Shown here piece after piece: positions 42,896 to 50,238 of a stretch of 64,000 nt of DNA (position 1 is the first letter of the stretch; every line of letters begins with the position of its first letter). The position numbers and the translations under genes are program-made. Where the stretch lies: contig CAJTOI010000010.1 in assembly GCA_910577925.1 (NCBI GenBank), positions 1-64,000 on the forward strand, written 5' to 3'. This DNA is from an uncultured Roseburia sp. GTDB taxonomy: Bacteria; Bacillota; Clostridia; Lachnospirales; Lachnospiraceae. A model generated the notes under the pieces. That model had not been told where the DNA came from. It searched no databases and saw only the letters and a list, made by a program, of their open reading frames with translations.

Positions 42896-44725
42896 TTACT
42901 CTCCGTCCTGTCCCGTGTCAAAACCGGCCGCGGTCAATATCTGATATATTTCCACGGAATACGCCTCTCTGTCATCGTTTGCATACAGCGCAAGCGCCTG
43001 TTCCTCGGACACGCCGAAGCCGCTCAACGCTCCTACCGCCTGAGTTCTGACGGCCGCAAGCTGTGAAGCGCATCCAAACTGCTCCGCATCCGCCGCGTAC
43101 TTCTCGCATCTTCCGATCGCCCGCACCAGCGAGTCGAGCGCCAAATCGTAATAATCATGCGCAAAGAAGCTCTGATATGCGCGGAACTCCCCGGAAGCAT
43201 ACGCTAAAATCCGGCTTTTCTCGTAGATTTCGATATCCGCCTCTTTGATCTCCATCCCGGAGAGACGGGCAAACGCACTCTCATAATCGCCCAGATCATA
43301 ACTCTTCTGCGCTTCCGCGACGCTGTTGGAATAGCCGAACAGATTTGTTCCGATCACAACGAGCGCAAGCAGGGAACCTGCCATGACAAAGCACAGAATT
43401 ACCGGCGCCTTCGGCAGCGGCGGCGTGTTGTCCGGCTCCTTCGGTTTTTTCGGCTTCTTTTCCTTCTTCGGCCGGTTCGCCTTCTCCTGCTTCTTCTGCT
43501 CTCTCTTCGCTGCCCGCTCTTTCTTCTTCTGTTCCTTTTTCTCTTTCTTTTCCTGTTTCTTGCGGGCCTTTTCGTCTATTTCTGATTTTTCCGGAATATC
43601 GTCAAGCTCCTGACCGCCGCCCTCCAAAGCCTGCAGCAGCGCAAGATTGTCATCGGTCAGATCCTCAATATTGGTCGGCATCACCGGCGCGCTCTGGGCC
43701 TTTGCCGCCCCGGCTTCTTCCTCATCCGGCCCGAACAGCAGCATGGAAAACCGTTTCAGGAATCCCGGTTTTTTCTCTTTTGGGGTCTCCTCTCCCGTCG
43801 GCTCCGCATCGGATTCACCCGTCAGTCCCGCAAGACCGTCATCCATCATCATATCAAGTCCGATATCGTCGATATCGCCGCCGTCGGGTACGGCACCCCC
43901 AAACTCAGGCTCCGCCGACATTAAATCGTCCATATCCCCGGTCCCGTCAAGGTCCGAAAACTCTCCCTCCGACTGGAGGAGATTCATTAAATCATCATCC
44001 AACTGCACGTCCGCATCCTCATCATCCATTTGATTTTCTTCGGAAACCATAAAGCCTCCCATCGCGTCGGTCTCCTCCGGCAGATTCAGGTCGACATCCG
44101 GTATGTCAAACTCTTCTTCCGATATGGCTTCCGCCGGTTCCGCTGCCTCCGCCGGCAGATCAAACCCGATATCCGGTATCCCATCCGGCACATCCTCGGG
44201 GATATCAAGGCCGGCATCCGGTATGTCATTCAGTCCGACATCCGGTATGTCAAGCTCCAAATCGGGAGCTTCTTCGGTCGGTCCGCCTGCGAGCGCAGGC
44301 ATATCGCCGATGGTGTCCACCATCATATCGTCATCCGGCTCTTCTTTTCCTGCACCGCCCAAAATGCCGTCCAGATTTTCGAAGAATACCTCGTCTCCCG
44401 CCGGCTGTTTTACGGATTCCGCATCCTCGTCTGCGGCCAGTTCCTGCTCGAACTGGCGGATAAACGCATCCGTATCCTCGCCGGACAGAAGCTCTTCCTC
44501 AAATGCCTGCAGAAATTCGTCCTCCGACGCTCCGCTCTCCTCCGCGGAGAGCACCGGTTCCTCCGGCTGCTCCCCCGCAGACACAGGCTCCCCCGCAGGC
44601 ATTTCATCTGCCGCCGCTGCCGCAGACACAAGCTCCTCCGCGGGGGCCTCCGACTCGGTCTCTCTCTTTTTCCCACTGATGGATTCCCGCAGCAACCCAT
44701 CCAGATACTCTTCTGAATTACTCAT
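42896..44725 (-). CDS. Large acidic single-span membrane protein of unknown function
   Basis: 609 residues. Residues 1-330 are strongly acidic and disordered, with an irregular repeat (DIPDVGLNDIPDAGLDIP and variants, about 150-230). A Lys/Glu/Gln-rich block (about 380-435) precedes one membrane helix (about 440-462, VILCFVMAGSLLALVVIG). The C-terminal 145 residues are helical and TPR-like (AQKSYDLGDYESAFARL, then ASGEFRAYQSFFAHDYYDLAL). It lies between cheV and hisH. I recognise no family; a scaffold role near the chemotaxis apparatus is speculation. Confidence 0.75.
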   Translation of the reverse strand: MSNSEEYLDGLLRESISGKKRETESEAPAEELVSAAAAADEMPAGEPVSAGEQPEEPVLSAEESGASEDEFLQAFEEELLSGEDTDAFIRQFEQELAADEDAESVKQPAGDEVFFENLDGILGGAGKEEPDDDMMVDTIGDMPALAGGPTEEAPDLELDIPDVGLNDIPDAGLDIPEDVPDGIPDIGFDLPAEAAEPAEAISEEEFDIPDVDLNLPEETDAMGGFMVSEENQMDDEDADVQLDDDLMNLLQSEGEFSDLDGTGDMDDLMSAEPEFGGAVPDGGDIDDIGLDMMMDDGLAGLTGESDAEPTGEETPKEKKPGFLKRFSMLLFGPDEEEAGAAKAQSAPVMPTNIEDLTDDNLALLQALEGGGQELDDIPEKSEIDEKARKKQEKKEKKEQKKKERAAKREQKKQEKANRPKKEKKPKKPKEPDNTPPLPKAPVILCFVMAGSLLALVVIGTNLFGYSNSVAEAQKSYDLGDYESAFARLSGMEIKEADIEIYEKSRILAYASGEFRAYQSFFAHDYYDLALDSLVRAIGRCEKYAADAEQFGCASQLAAVRTQAVGALSGFGVSEEQALALYANDDREAYSVEIYQILTAAGFDTGQDGE

Positions 44726-44755
44726 CTGGTACCTCCGCTACCTATAACTTAATTC

Positions 44756-44785
44756 GGGGATGTGATAAATAAACTATCACACCCC
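44756..44785. other. Hairpin between cheV and the acidic protein gene
   Basis: 11-bp stem with one bulged A (GGGG-A-TGTGATA with TATCACACCCC) and a 7-nt loop. No T-tract follows on the minus strand, so it may not fully terminate. Confidence 0.55.
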
Positions 44786-44804
44786 CTCTTCGCCTCAATC
44801 TCAC

Positions 44805-45713
44805 TCAGTCCATATGCTTATCGATCAGTTTGTCTATCGCCGAAACCAGATTTCCAATCTCGGGCTTGGTCAGCTGGGCATCTGCGCCGAGCTGCTCTCC
44901 CTTCCTGCGGATCTCATCGTTAATCAGCGACGAGAAAATAATCAGCGGGATCTTCCTCAAGACATCATCGGTCTTCGTCAGCTTTGTGAGACGATGTCCG
45001 TCCATAAGCGGCATCTCAATATCCGTAATAATACAGTGCACTTTATCGTAGACATTCCCGGCCTTCTTAAACTCCTGAAGCTTATCCCACGCTTCCTGTC
45101 CGTTCATTGTCACAATCAGCTTCGTGTAACCCGCTTTCTTGAGGCAGTCCGTGATCAGCTTGCTCAGCAGCGGGGAATCCTCCGCGAGAAGGATCGGGGA
45201 ATCGGATCTCTCACGCTCCTCCATATTCTCGACATCCGATACCTTAAGTCCCGTCTCCGGGCTGATGTCGGTGACAATCTTCTCAAAGTCAAGAATGATA
45301 ATCAATTTGTCCGCCATCTTAATGATACCGGTAGACGCGCTGTTCTCCTCCGTGTTGATCGTGGAATCCGGCTTGATGATGGACTCCCAGGATACGCGGT
45401 GAATGCCGAGCACCTCATCTACGTGAAACGCAATGTTTAACTTGTTAAAGTTCGTGATAATGAACAGTCCCTTATCCTCCATCCCTTCCGGCATACCGAG
45501 GCATCTCTTAAGGTTTACCACGGAAATCATTGTGTCACGCGGCATGAAGATTCCTTCGATACTCGGATGTGAATTCGGTACCGGCGTAATCGGATAATAA
45601 TTCAAAATCTCTCTGATTTTCGCTACGTTAATACCGTAATGGTTATTACCCAGCGTAAACTCTAAAACCTCTAATTCGTTTGTTCCTGATTCCAACAGAA
45701 TGTTTGTATCCAT
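44805..45713 (-). CDS. cheV: Chemotaxis coupling protein CheV
   Basis: 302 residues. N-terminal CheW domain (about 10-150: VLEFTLGNNHYGINVAKIREIL, VVNLKRCLG) fused to a receiver domain (about 172-300) with phosphoacceptor D231 (IITDIEMPLMDGHRL). It couples receptors to CheA and, when phosphorylated, helps adaptation. An extended -10 promoter lies upstream. With three chemoreceptors in the window it confirms a chemotactic organism. Confidence 0.96.
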   Translation of the reverse strand: MDTNILLESGTNELEVLEFTLGNNHYGINVAKIREILNYYPITPVPNSHPSIEGIFMPRDTMISVVNLKRCLGMPEGMEDKGLFIITNFNKLNIAFHVDEVLGIHRVSWESIIKPDSTINTEENSASTGIIKMADKLIIILDFEKIVTDISPETGLKVSDVENMEERERSDSPILLAEDSPLLSKLITDCLKKAGYTKLIVTMNGQEAWDKLQEFKKAGNVYDKVHCIITDIEMPLMDGHRLTKLTKTDDVLRKIPLIIFSSLINDEIRRKGEQLGADAQLTKPEIGNLVSAIDKLIDKHMD

Positions 45714-45764
45714 GACTACCTCTCCTCTCGCTAGTATCGCAATTCAATCCGCAAAATACTTACG

Positions 45765-45773
45765 GCTATTATA
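45765..45773 (-). promoter_or_regulatory. Extended -10 promoter of cheV
   Basis: TGCTATAAT on the minus strand (TATAAT at 45768-45773), about 55 bp ahead of the cheV ATG. The -35 region is poor. GAGAGGAGAGG lies before the start codon. No sigma-28-type sequence was seen. Confidence 0.55.
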
Positions 45774-45811
45774 GCATATTGGTACTAAAAATGCATTATT
45801 TTTCACTCATT

Positions 45812-46525
45812 TTATAAAACAATTTGATAATTATTTCCGTCCACGGACACTTCCAGTTTTAAATTCTCCACAGACACCACGCTTTCCGGAACCTGGAACA
45901 GCAGAACCGTCTCTTTTGTCTCCCCTGCCGCCAACGTCCCTACATACGTCGAGAAGTCCTGTGTCAGAACCGTAATCTCCGCCGGGCTGCGCACTTCCTC
46001 GTTTACCGTAACGGAAAACTGGGGCTGCCTCGAAAGGTAATCCAGCGCCGCCTCCTCTTGCGAATTATTCGTAATGTCAATTCCGAGTATCAGATATGTA
46101 TATCCGCGGTCCGCCTGCACTGCATAGTAGGAACTCTCCACATAGCTGTCGTCAAGTCTCGCTCCCACGTAAGTAAAGGAAATGCCGTCCGTGCCGAACA
46201 GCTGCGCAAAATCCGCAGTCTGTGCCGACGGCTGCTGCGCGTCCTCCGCCGGGGCAGCCGGTCCGCCCGGGGCCGCATCATCGGGAACCGTCTCGGTGTC
46301 CTGCTGCTCCGTCTCCTCGGGAACCTCTTCCTCCTCGGACATCTCCATATCCACGAAAGTGAGTCCTTCTTTCTGATAGGTGTTATATTTTGTCACCATA
46401 TGAGCCGCGTAGCTGACAATGATACTCTCCTCATCCGCGGTCAGGCTGTAAGCCGCATCACCGCATCCGGTAAGCATCAGTCCCGCCGCCGCTGCCACTG
46501 CAATCTGTACTGTCTTTTTCCTCAT
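45812..46525 (-). CDS. Secreted lipoprotein with DUF4352-like beta-sandwich domain
   Basis: 237 residues from ATG 46525 (GAGG 6 nt upstream). Signal peptide with lipobox LTGC (C21). After a Glu/Pro/Ala-rich linker (about 65-100) comes a domain of the telokin-like/DUF4352 type: YLILGIDITNNSQEEAALDYL, then TLAAGETKETVLLFQVPES. Such domains are common on Firmicutes surface lipoproteins. It follows the WalK-like kinase by 67 bp, perhaps a regulated target. Function unknown. Confidence 0.78.
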   Translation of the reverse strand: MRKKTVQIAVAAAAGLMLTGCGDAAYSLTADEESIIVSYAAHMVTKYNTYQKEGLTFVDMEMSEEEEVPEETEQQDTETVPDDAAPGGPAAPAEDAQQPSAQTADFAQLFGTDGISFTYVGARLDDSYVESSYYAVQADRGYTYLILGIDITNNSQEEAALDYLSRQPQFSVTVNEEVRSPAEITVLTQDFSTYVGTLAAGETKETVLLFQVPESVVSVENLKLEVSVDGNNYQIVL

Positions 46526-46592
46526 AAGCATCCTCGCCCGTTCTCTTTCTCATTTTATGTTAGCATTTCAAATATAATATGGCAACAAAAAT

Positions 46593-48128
46593 TTATTTTC
46601 CCATATCAAGTTCAAACCAAAATTCTACGCCGTCGTCACAATTGACGACACCGCATTCCCTGTGATGCGACTCCATAATCGCTTTCACGATAGAAAGACC
46701 TATGCCGCTGCCGCCGTATTCCCTGGTGCGCGCCTTGTCTACCTTGTAGAACTTATTCCATATTTTATCGATATCTTCCTCCGGGATCCTGCTTCCGGTG
46801 TTAAACACGCTTACCCGCACGCACAACCCCATCTTCCGGTAACGAATCGCAATCTCTTTCGGCTCCCCCGCGTAGTGAATGGCGTTGCTCAGATAATTGG
46901 TGACAACCTCTTCCACCATAAACTCGTCCGCCCACACAAACAGCGGCTCCGACGGACATTCCGTCACCGTGATGTTCTCCTGCTGCAGCAAAATCCCCGC
47001 GGCGCTCACCACGCCCGCAATCAGTTCGGTCAAATCGAATCGTTCGATGGATATCGTCTCATTCCCGGATTCCAGCTGATTTAAAGTCAGAAGCTTCTGA
47101 ACCATGCGGTTCATTTTGTCCGCCTCGTCCATGATAACCTCGCAGTAAAAATCCCTGCTCTCGGCATCCTCGTTGATACATTCGCGCAGTCCCTCCGCAT
47201 ACCCCTGGATCAGCGCAAGCGGGGTTTTCAATTCATGCGAAACGTTAGACAGAAATTCTTTCCGCATCCGGTCTACCCGCGTCTTTTTTTCTATGTCAAT
47301 CAAAAGCTGATTGTTGGCGCTTTTCAGCTCCGAAATCGTCTGCTCTAACGTTCCCGAAAGCCCGTTCATATGCTCGCCGAGTTCGTCGATCTCATTGCGC
47401 CTGGGCCTCGGGATATATTTCGCCTCAAAATCAAGCTCCGTCATCCGCTTGGAAATATCCGTGAGCTCTAAGATCGGCATCGTGATTCTCCCGGATACAA
47501 AAAAAGCAGTCACCGCGCCGAACACAATCGCCAGCACCGCAACATACGCCAGAAATTCATTGGACACCTTCACGCTCTCCCGGATACTCTCAAGCGCCGT
47601 GCGCATCAGTATCATATTTCCGTCGGAAAGGCTCCCGTAGAGAACCAGATATTCGGAATCCAGACGCGTATCTCTCTGCAGCTGAATGACATAGTTCTCC
47701 TTTTCCGTAAGAACCGTAACCTCATTCTCTCGCTCCCCGAAGATAATGTCCAGAAACTCCACCAGCATCTGCTGTGTGTCATTGACGGAAGACCGCACAA
47801 TCGCGCGCTCCGAGCTGATAATCATCACGGTGATATTCCCGTTTGCACACAGATTCTCGAAGGTCACGTCAAACTCTCTGTCCAAAAGCCGGTTATTTCT
47901 GCTCGCGGCATCAATCATCGAAAATCCCGCGGCCAGCATATCCTGTTTGTCCTCCACATAATAGTTCTCCAGAAAAACAGTATTCAAAAACCAGCACAGC
48001 AGCACCGTTCCCGCAGCCACGCCGAGAATGCTCCGCGCAATTTGCCATGTCAGAGAACCGTGTCCGCTATTTTTCAGCACATTTTTTGTATTCGTTGCAA
48101 TTAATTGAATTTTATGCCTAATTTCCAT
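46593..48128 (-). CDS. Sensor histidine kinase, WalK/PhoR-like
   Basis: 511 residues from ATG 48128 (an in-frame TTG three codons earlier is the alternative; neither has a clear ribosome binding site, so coupling to the upstream regulator is likely). Two membrane helices (about 32-54 and 185-207) enclose an extracellular sensor. Then a HAMP domain, H298 in NVSHELKTPLALIQGYAEG, N-box NYLSNAIHYA and G-box GGSGIGLSIVKAI. It forms a pair with the regulator 47 bp upstream. Confidence 0.92.
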   Translation of the reverse strand: MEIRHKIQLIATNTKNVLKNSGHGSLTWQIARSILGVAAGTVLLCWFLNTVFLENYYVEDKQDMLAAGFSMIDAASRNNRLLDREFDVTFENLCANGNITVMIISSERAIVRSSVNDTQQMLVEFLDIIFGERENEVTVLTEKENYVIQLQRDTRLDSEYLVLYGSLSDGNMILMRTALESIRESVKVSNEFLAYVAVLAIVFGAVTAFFVSGRITMPILELTDISKRMTELDFEAKYIPRPRRNEIDELGEHMNGLSGTLEQTISELKSANNQLLIDIEKKTRVDRMRKEFLSNVSHELKTPLALIQGYAEGLRECINEDAESRDFYCEVIMDEADKMNRMVQKLLTLNQLESGNETISIERFDLTELIAGVVSAAGILLQQENITVTECPSEPLFVWADEFMVEEVVTNYLSNAIHYAGEPKEIAIRYRKMGLCVRVSVFNTGSRIPEEDIDKIWNKFYKVDKARTREYGGSGIGLSIVKAIMESHHRECGVVNCDDGVEFWFELDMGK

Positions 48129-48175
48129 AATTGTCAATAGTGTTTAAATGAACCGATTTCTGCCCTTTTTGCATC

Positions 48176-48856
48176 CTATCCGTTCACCTCGAATTTATAG
48201 CCCATCCCCCAGATTGTTTTGATATATTCTCCCTTATCGCCGATTTTTGCCCGCAGTTTCTTGACATGCGTGTCAATCGTCCGTGCATCCCCAAAATAGT
48301 CATAATTCCACACGTGATTCAGAATCTTTTCTCTTGACAATGCAATTCCTTTATTTTCCATAAAATAGACCAGAAGCTGAAATTCCTTGTAGCTCAGCTC
48401 CACCTCCCTGCCGTCCACCGTCACCATATGAGCGGTCTTGTCCACAGAAATCCCGCCCGCGCAGAGCGTCTCCTCCTGCCCGCTGCCGACGCTGCGCCGC
48501 AGAATCGCCCCGACCCGCGCCGCCAGTATCTTCGGGGAAAAGGGCTTTGCGATATACTCGTCCACCCCAAGCTCGAAGCCGTTTAACTCGTCACTCTCGT
48601 CGCCTTTTGCGGTCAGCATGATAATCGGAACCTTTGAGCTCTCCCGCACTTCTCTGCACACTTCAAATCCGTTCCGCCCGGGCATCATCACATCAAGAAT
48701 CAGCATTGCAATATCCGGTTCCCGATAAAAAATATCGAGCGCCGCCTCGCCGTCCGCAGCCTCCAACACCTCGTAATTCTCCCGGACGAGAAAATCTTTT
48801 ACCAGCTTGCGCATTCTGCTCTCGTCATCCACCACCAGTATCTTAATTCCGTTCAA
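48176..48856 (-). CDS. OmpR-family response regulator
   Basis: 226 residues. Receiver domain with D55 (LILDVMMPGRNGFEV) and YIAKPFSPKIL, then a winged-helix DNA-binding domain ending IWGMGYKFEVNG. It overlaps the end of the upstream small membrane protein gene by 14 bp, suggesting that three genes (48843-49418, regulator, kinase) are one unit. Confidence 0.94.
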   Translation of the reverse strand: MNGIKILVVDDESRMRKLVKDFLVRENYEVLEAADGEAALDIFYREPDIAMLILDVMMPGRNGFEVCREVRESSKVPIIMLTAKGDESDELNGFELGVDEYIAKPFSPKILAARVGAILRRSVGSGQEETLCAGGISVDKTAHMVTVDGREVELSYKEFQLLVYFMENKGIALSREKILNHVWNYDYFGDARTIDTHVKKLRAKIGDKGEYIKTIWGMGYKFEVNG

Positions 48857-49418
48857 TCTCCTTCTCCCTCTCTTTAAGCGCCGCCTCCCGCTCCTCTAAC
48901 TCCCGTTCCCACTGCTCGTACCGGTCAATCAGCTTCGTCTCATAATTCAGAATCGTGGGACTGCTTGAAGATATGCTGACTGCAAACATCCCGACAATAC
49001 ACAGAAACAAAACCAGACAGACATAGAGCGCGGCCTGATACCGTTTTCTGAAATCAAAATTCTGGACCTGTATCTGCGTTTCGGGTGTCGTCTTACGCTC
49101 CGCCCGTCTCTTTTTCTGTATGCTCTCCTCAAGTACCGGATGCTGGACCGGAATCGGAAGAATCGCCTCCGCATCGATAAAGGGGATGGATTTCAGATAC
49201 TCCTGCAGCTCTCCGAGATAAGTATACCCGACTGCCGTCTCAAACAATCGCTGCTGAACCATCTTATTGTAGATGCCGAGCACCGATTCGGGCGCATCCG
49301 TATTAATCTTCTCCCGGAGATACCGGACTCCGTCGGCCTCTTTTTTCGCCTGCGCCGCCTCTTCCTCGTTTTCAAAGCAAAATCCGTTTATCATGATTCC
49401 GTTTTTCTTCTCAGACAT
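48843..49418 (-). CDS. Membrane protein with C-terminal coiled coil, unknown function
   Basis: 191 residues. A soluble N-terminal half (KKEADGVRYLREKINTDAPES), one membrane helix (about 129-150) and a charged coiled-coil end (about 158-190, ELEEREAALKEREKEIE). No family recognised. Placed directly before, and overlapping, a two-component system, so it may act as an accessory protein of that system; this is inference. Confidence 0.7.
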   Translation of the reverse strand: MSEKKNGIMINGFCFENEEEAAQAKKEADGVRYLREKINTDAPESVLGIYNKMVQQRLFETAVGYTYLGELQEYLKSIPFIDAEAILPIPVQHPVLEESIQKKRRAERKTTPETQIQVQNFDFRKRYQAALYVCLVLFLCIVGMFAVSISSSSPTILNYETKLIDRYEQWERELEEREAALKEREKEIERN

Positions 49419-49912
49419 ATTTTAGCATTCCTCTTTTAATTTCAAAAAATGTGACTCTGTTTTTGCCATATTCCTTCGCCTTGAGCAGCGCCTCATCCGC
49501 ACAGGAAAACAGGGACGCATAGGAGGCATCCATATCGCTGTTGTAAGAAACTCCGATGCTGACGCTCCCCTGCACGCTGGCGTTTTTCCCGAAATAGCCT
49601 TCCGCAAATGTCTCGCGGAAAACCTCGACGCGCCTCTCGAGTTCGCCCACATCGTCAATCTCCCGGACGAAGATCAGAAATTCATCCCCGCAGAAACGCC
49701 GCCTCCGCGAGCTCGTCCTGCGTCGCCTGCACCGCGAGGCATCTGTCATAATTCTCCAGCAGCCCCCAGACATCCTCCTTGGAATTGTTGTACTGACAGG
49801 AGATAATTTTTCCCTGATATCCCGCTTTACTTCCCCGATTCCCATATCGCTTCCCCACTCTTATCCAGCCGGCAGATTCCGCATGCAAACGCGCGCGGCG
49901 CGCATAATTGTC
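49411..49912 (-). pseudogene. Frameshifted GGDEF (diguanylate cyclase-type) remnant
   Basis: The C-terminal half of a GGDEF domain is readable: FCGDEFLIFVREID, GSVSIGVSYNSDMDASYASL, ADEALLKAKEYGKNRV. The active-site motif is degenerate (CGDEF). Upstream the matching frame (DRCLAVQATQDELAEAA) is offset by a single-base shift near 49690-49700, where that frame stops. No intact sensor or nucleotide-binding N-terminal half exists. Not expected to make c-di-GMP. Confidence 0.75.
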
Positions 49913-49917
49913 AAACA

Positions 49918-50074
49918 TACCTTCGATGAACAAGGGCATACACGCCTCAAAGCGTGATAATTTCAGCATTTTCTTCGTTATCCTCAATCGAGGGCGTATG
50001 CGAAGTGAGGGTAACGATGCAGGACGCAAAATTTATTCTGCCCTGACCGTGTGTGCCCTTGTTCATCGAAGGTA
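49918..50074 (-). ncRNA. Candidate structured RNA / inverted-repeat element with own promoter
   Basis: Arms 49918-49944 and 50048-50074 are complementary at 26 of 27 positions. Between them lie two further helices: CGTTACCCTC/GAGGATAACG-type pairing (9 of 10) and CAGG-GCA/TGC-CCTG. A promoter at 50080-50108 would start transcription almost exactly at the first arm, so the RNA would have paired ends. A 39-codon ORF (50066 to 49947, starting MNKGTHGQGR) has its start codon in one arm and its stop just before the other. It could instead be a non-coding RNA or a mobile-element remnant. Confidence 0.45.
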
Positions 50075-50079
50075 CCTTT

Positions 50080-50108
50080 ATTATAAAAAATACCCATCGG
50101 AAATGCAA
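50080..50108 (-). promoter_or_regulatory. Promoter of the 157-nt inverted-repeat element
   Basis: TTGCAT (50103-50108), 17-bp spacer, TATAAT (50080-50085) on the minus strand. Predicted start near 50073, at the edge of the inverted repeat. Confidence 0.55.
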
Positions 50109-50176
50109 CTTTTAAGTTTTTTTCTTCCAGAAATCCGTACGGATAAGAACTACGGTACACACAGATGCCTTTTCCG

Positions 50177-50227
50177 CAAAAAACAGCCGCAGCAGGCCGT
50201 CCGAACCCGGATTGCCTGCTGCGGCTG
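50177..50227 (-). terminator. glgP terminator
   Basis: 14-bp GC-rich perfect stem (CAGCCGCAGCAGGC at 50184-50197 with 50214-50227) followed by T6 on the minus strand, 11 bp after the glgP stop. Confidence 0.93.
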
Positions 50228-50238
50228 CATATTCTTTT

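Noticed and set aside
49411..49845. Functional diguanylate cyclase
   Set aside because: Degenerate motif, frameshift and missing N-terminal half.
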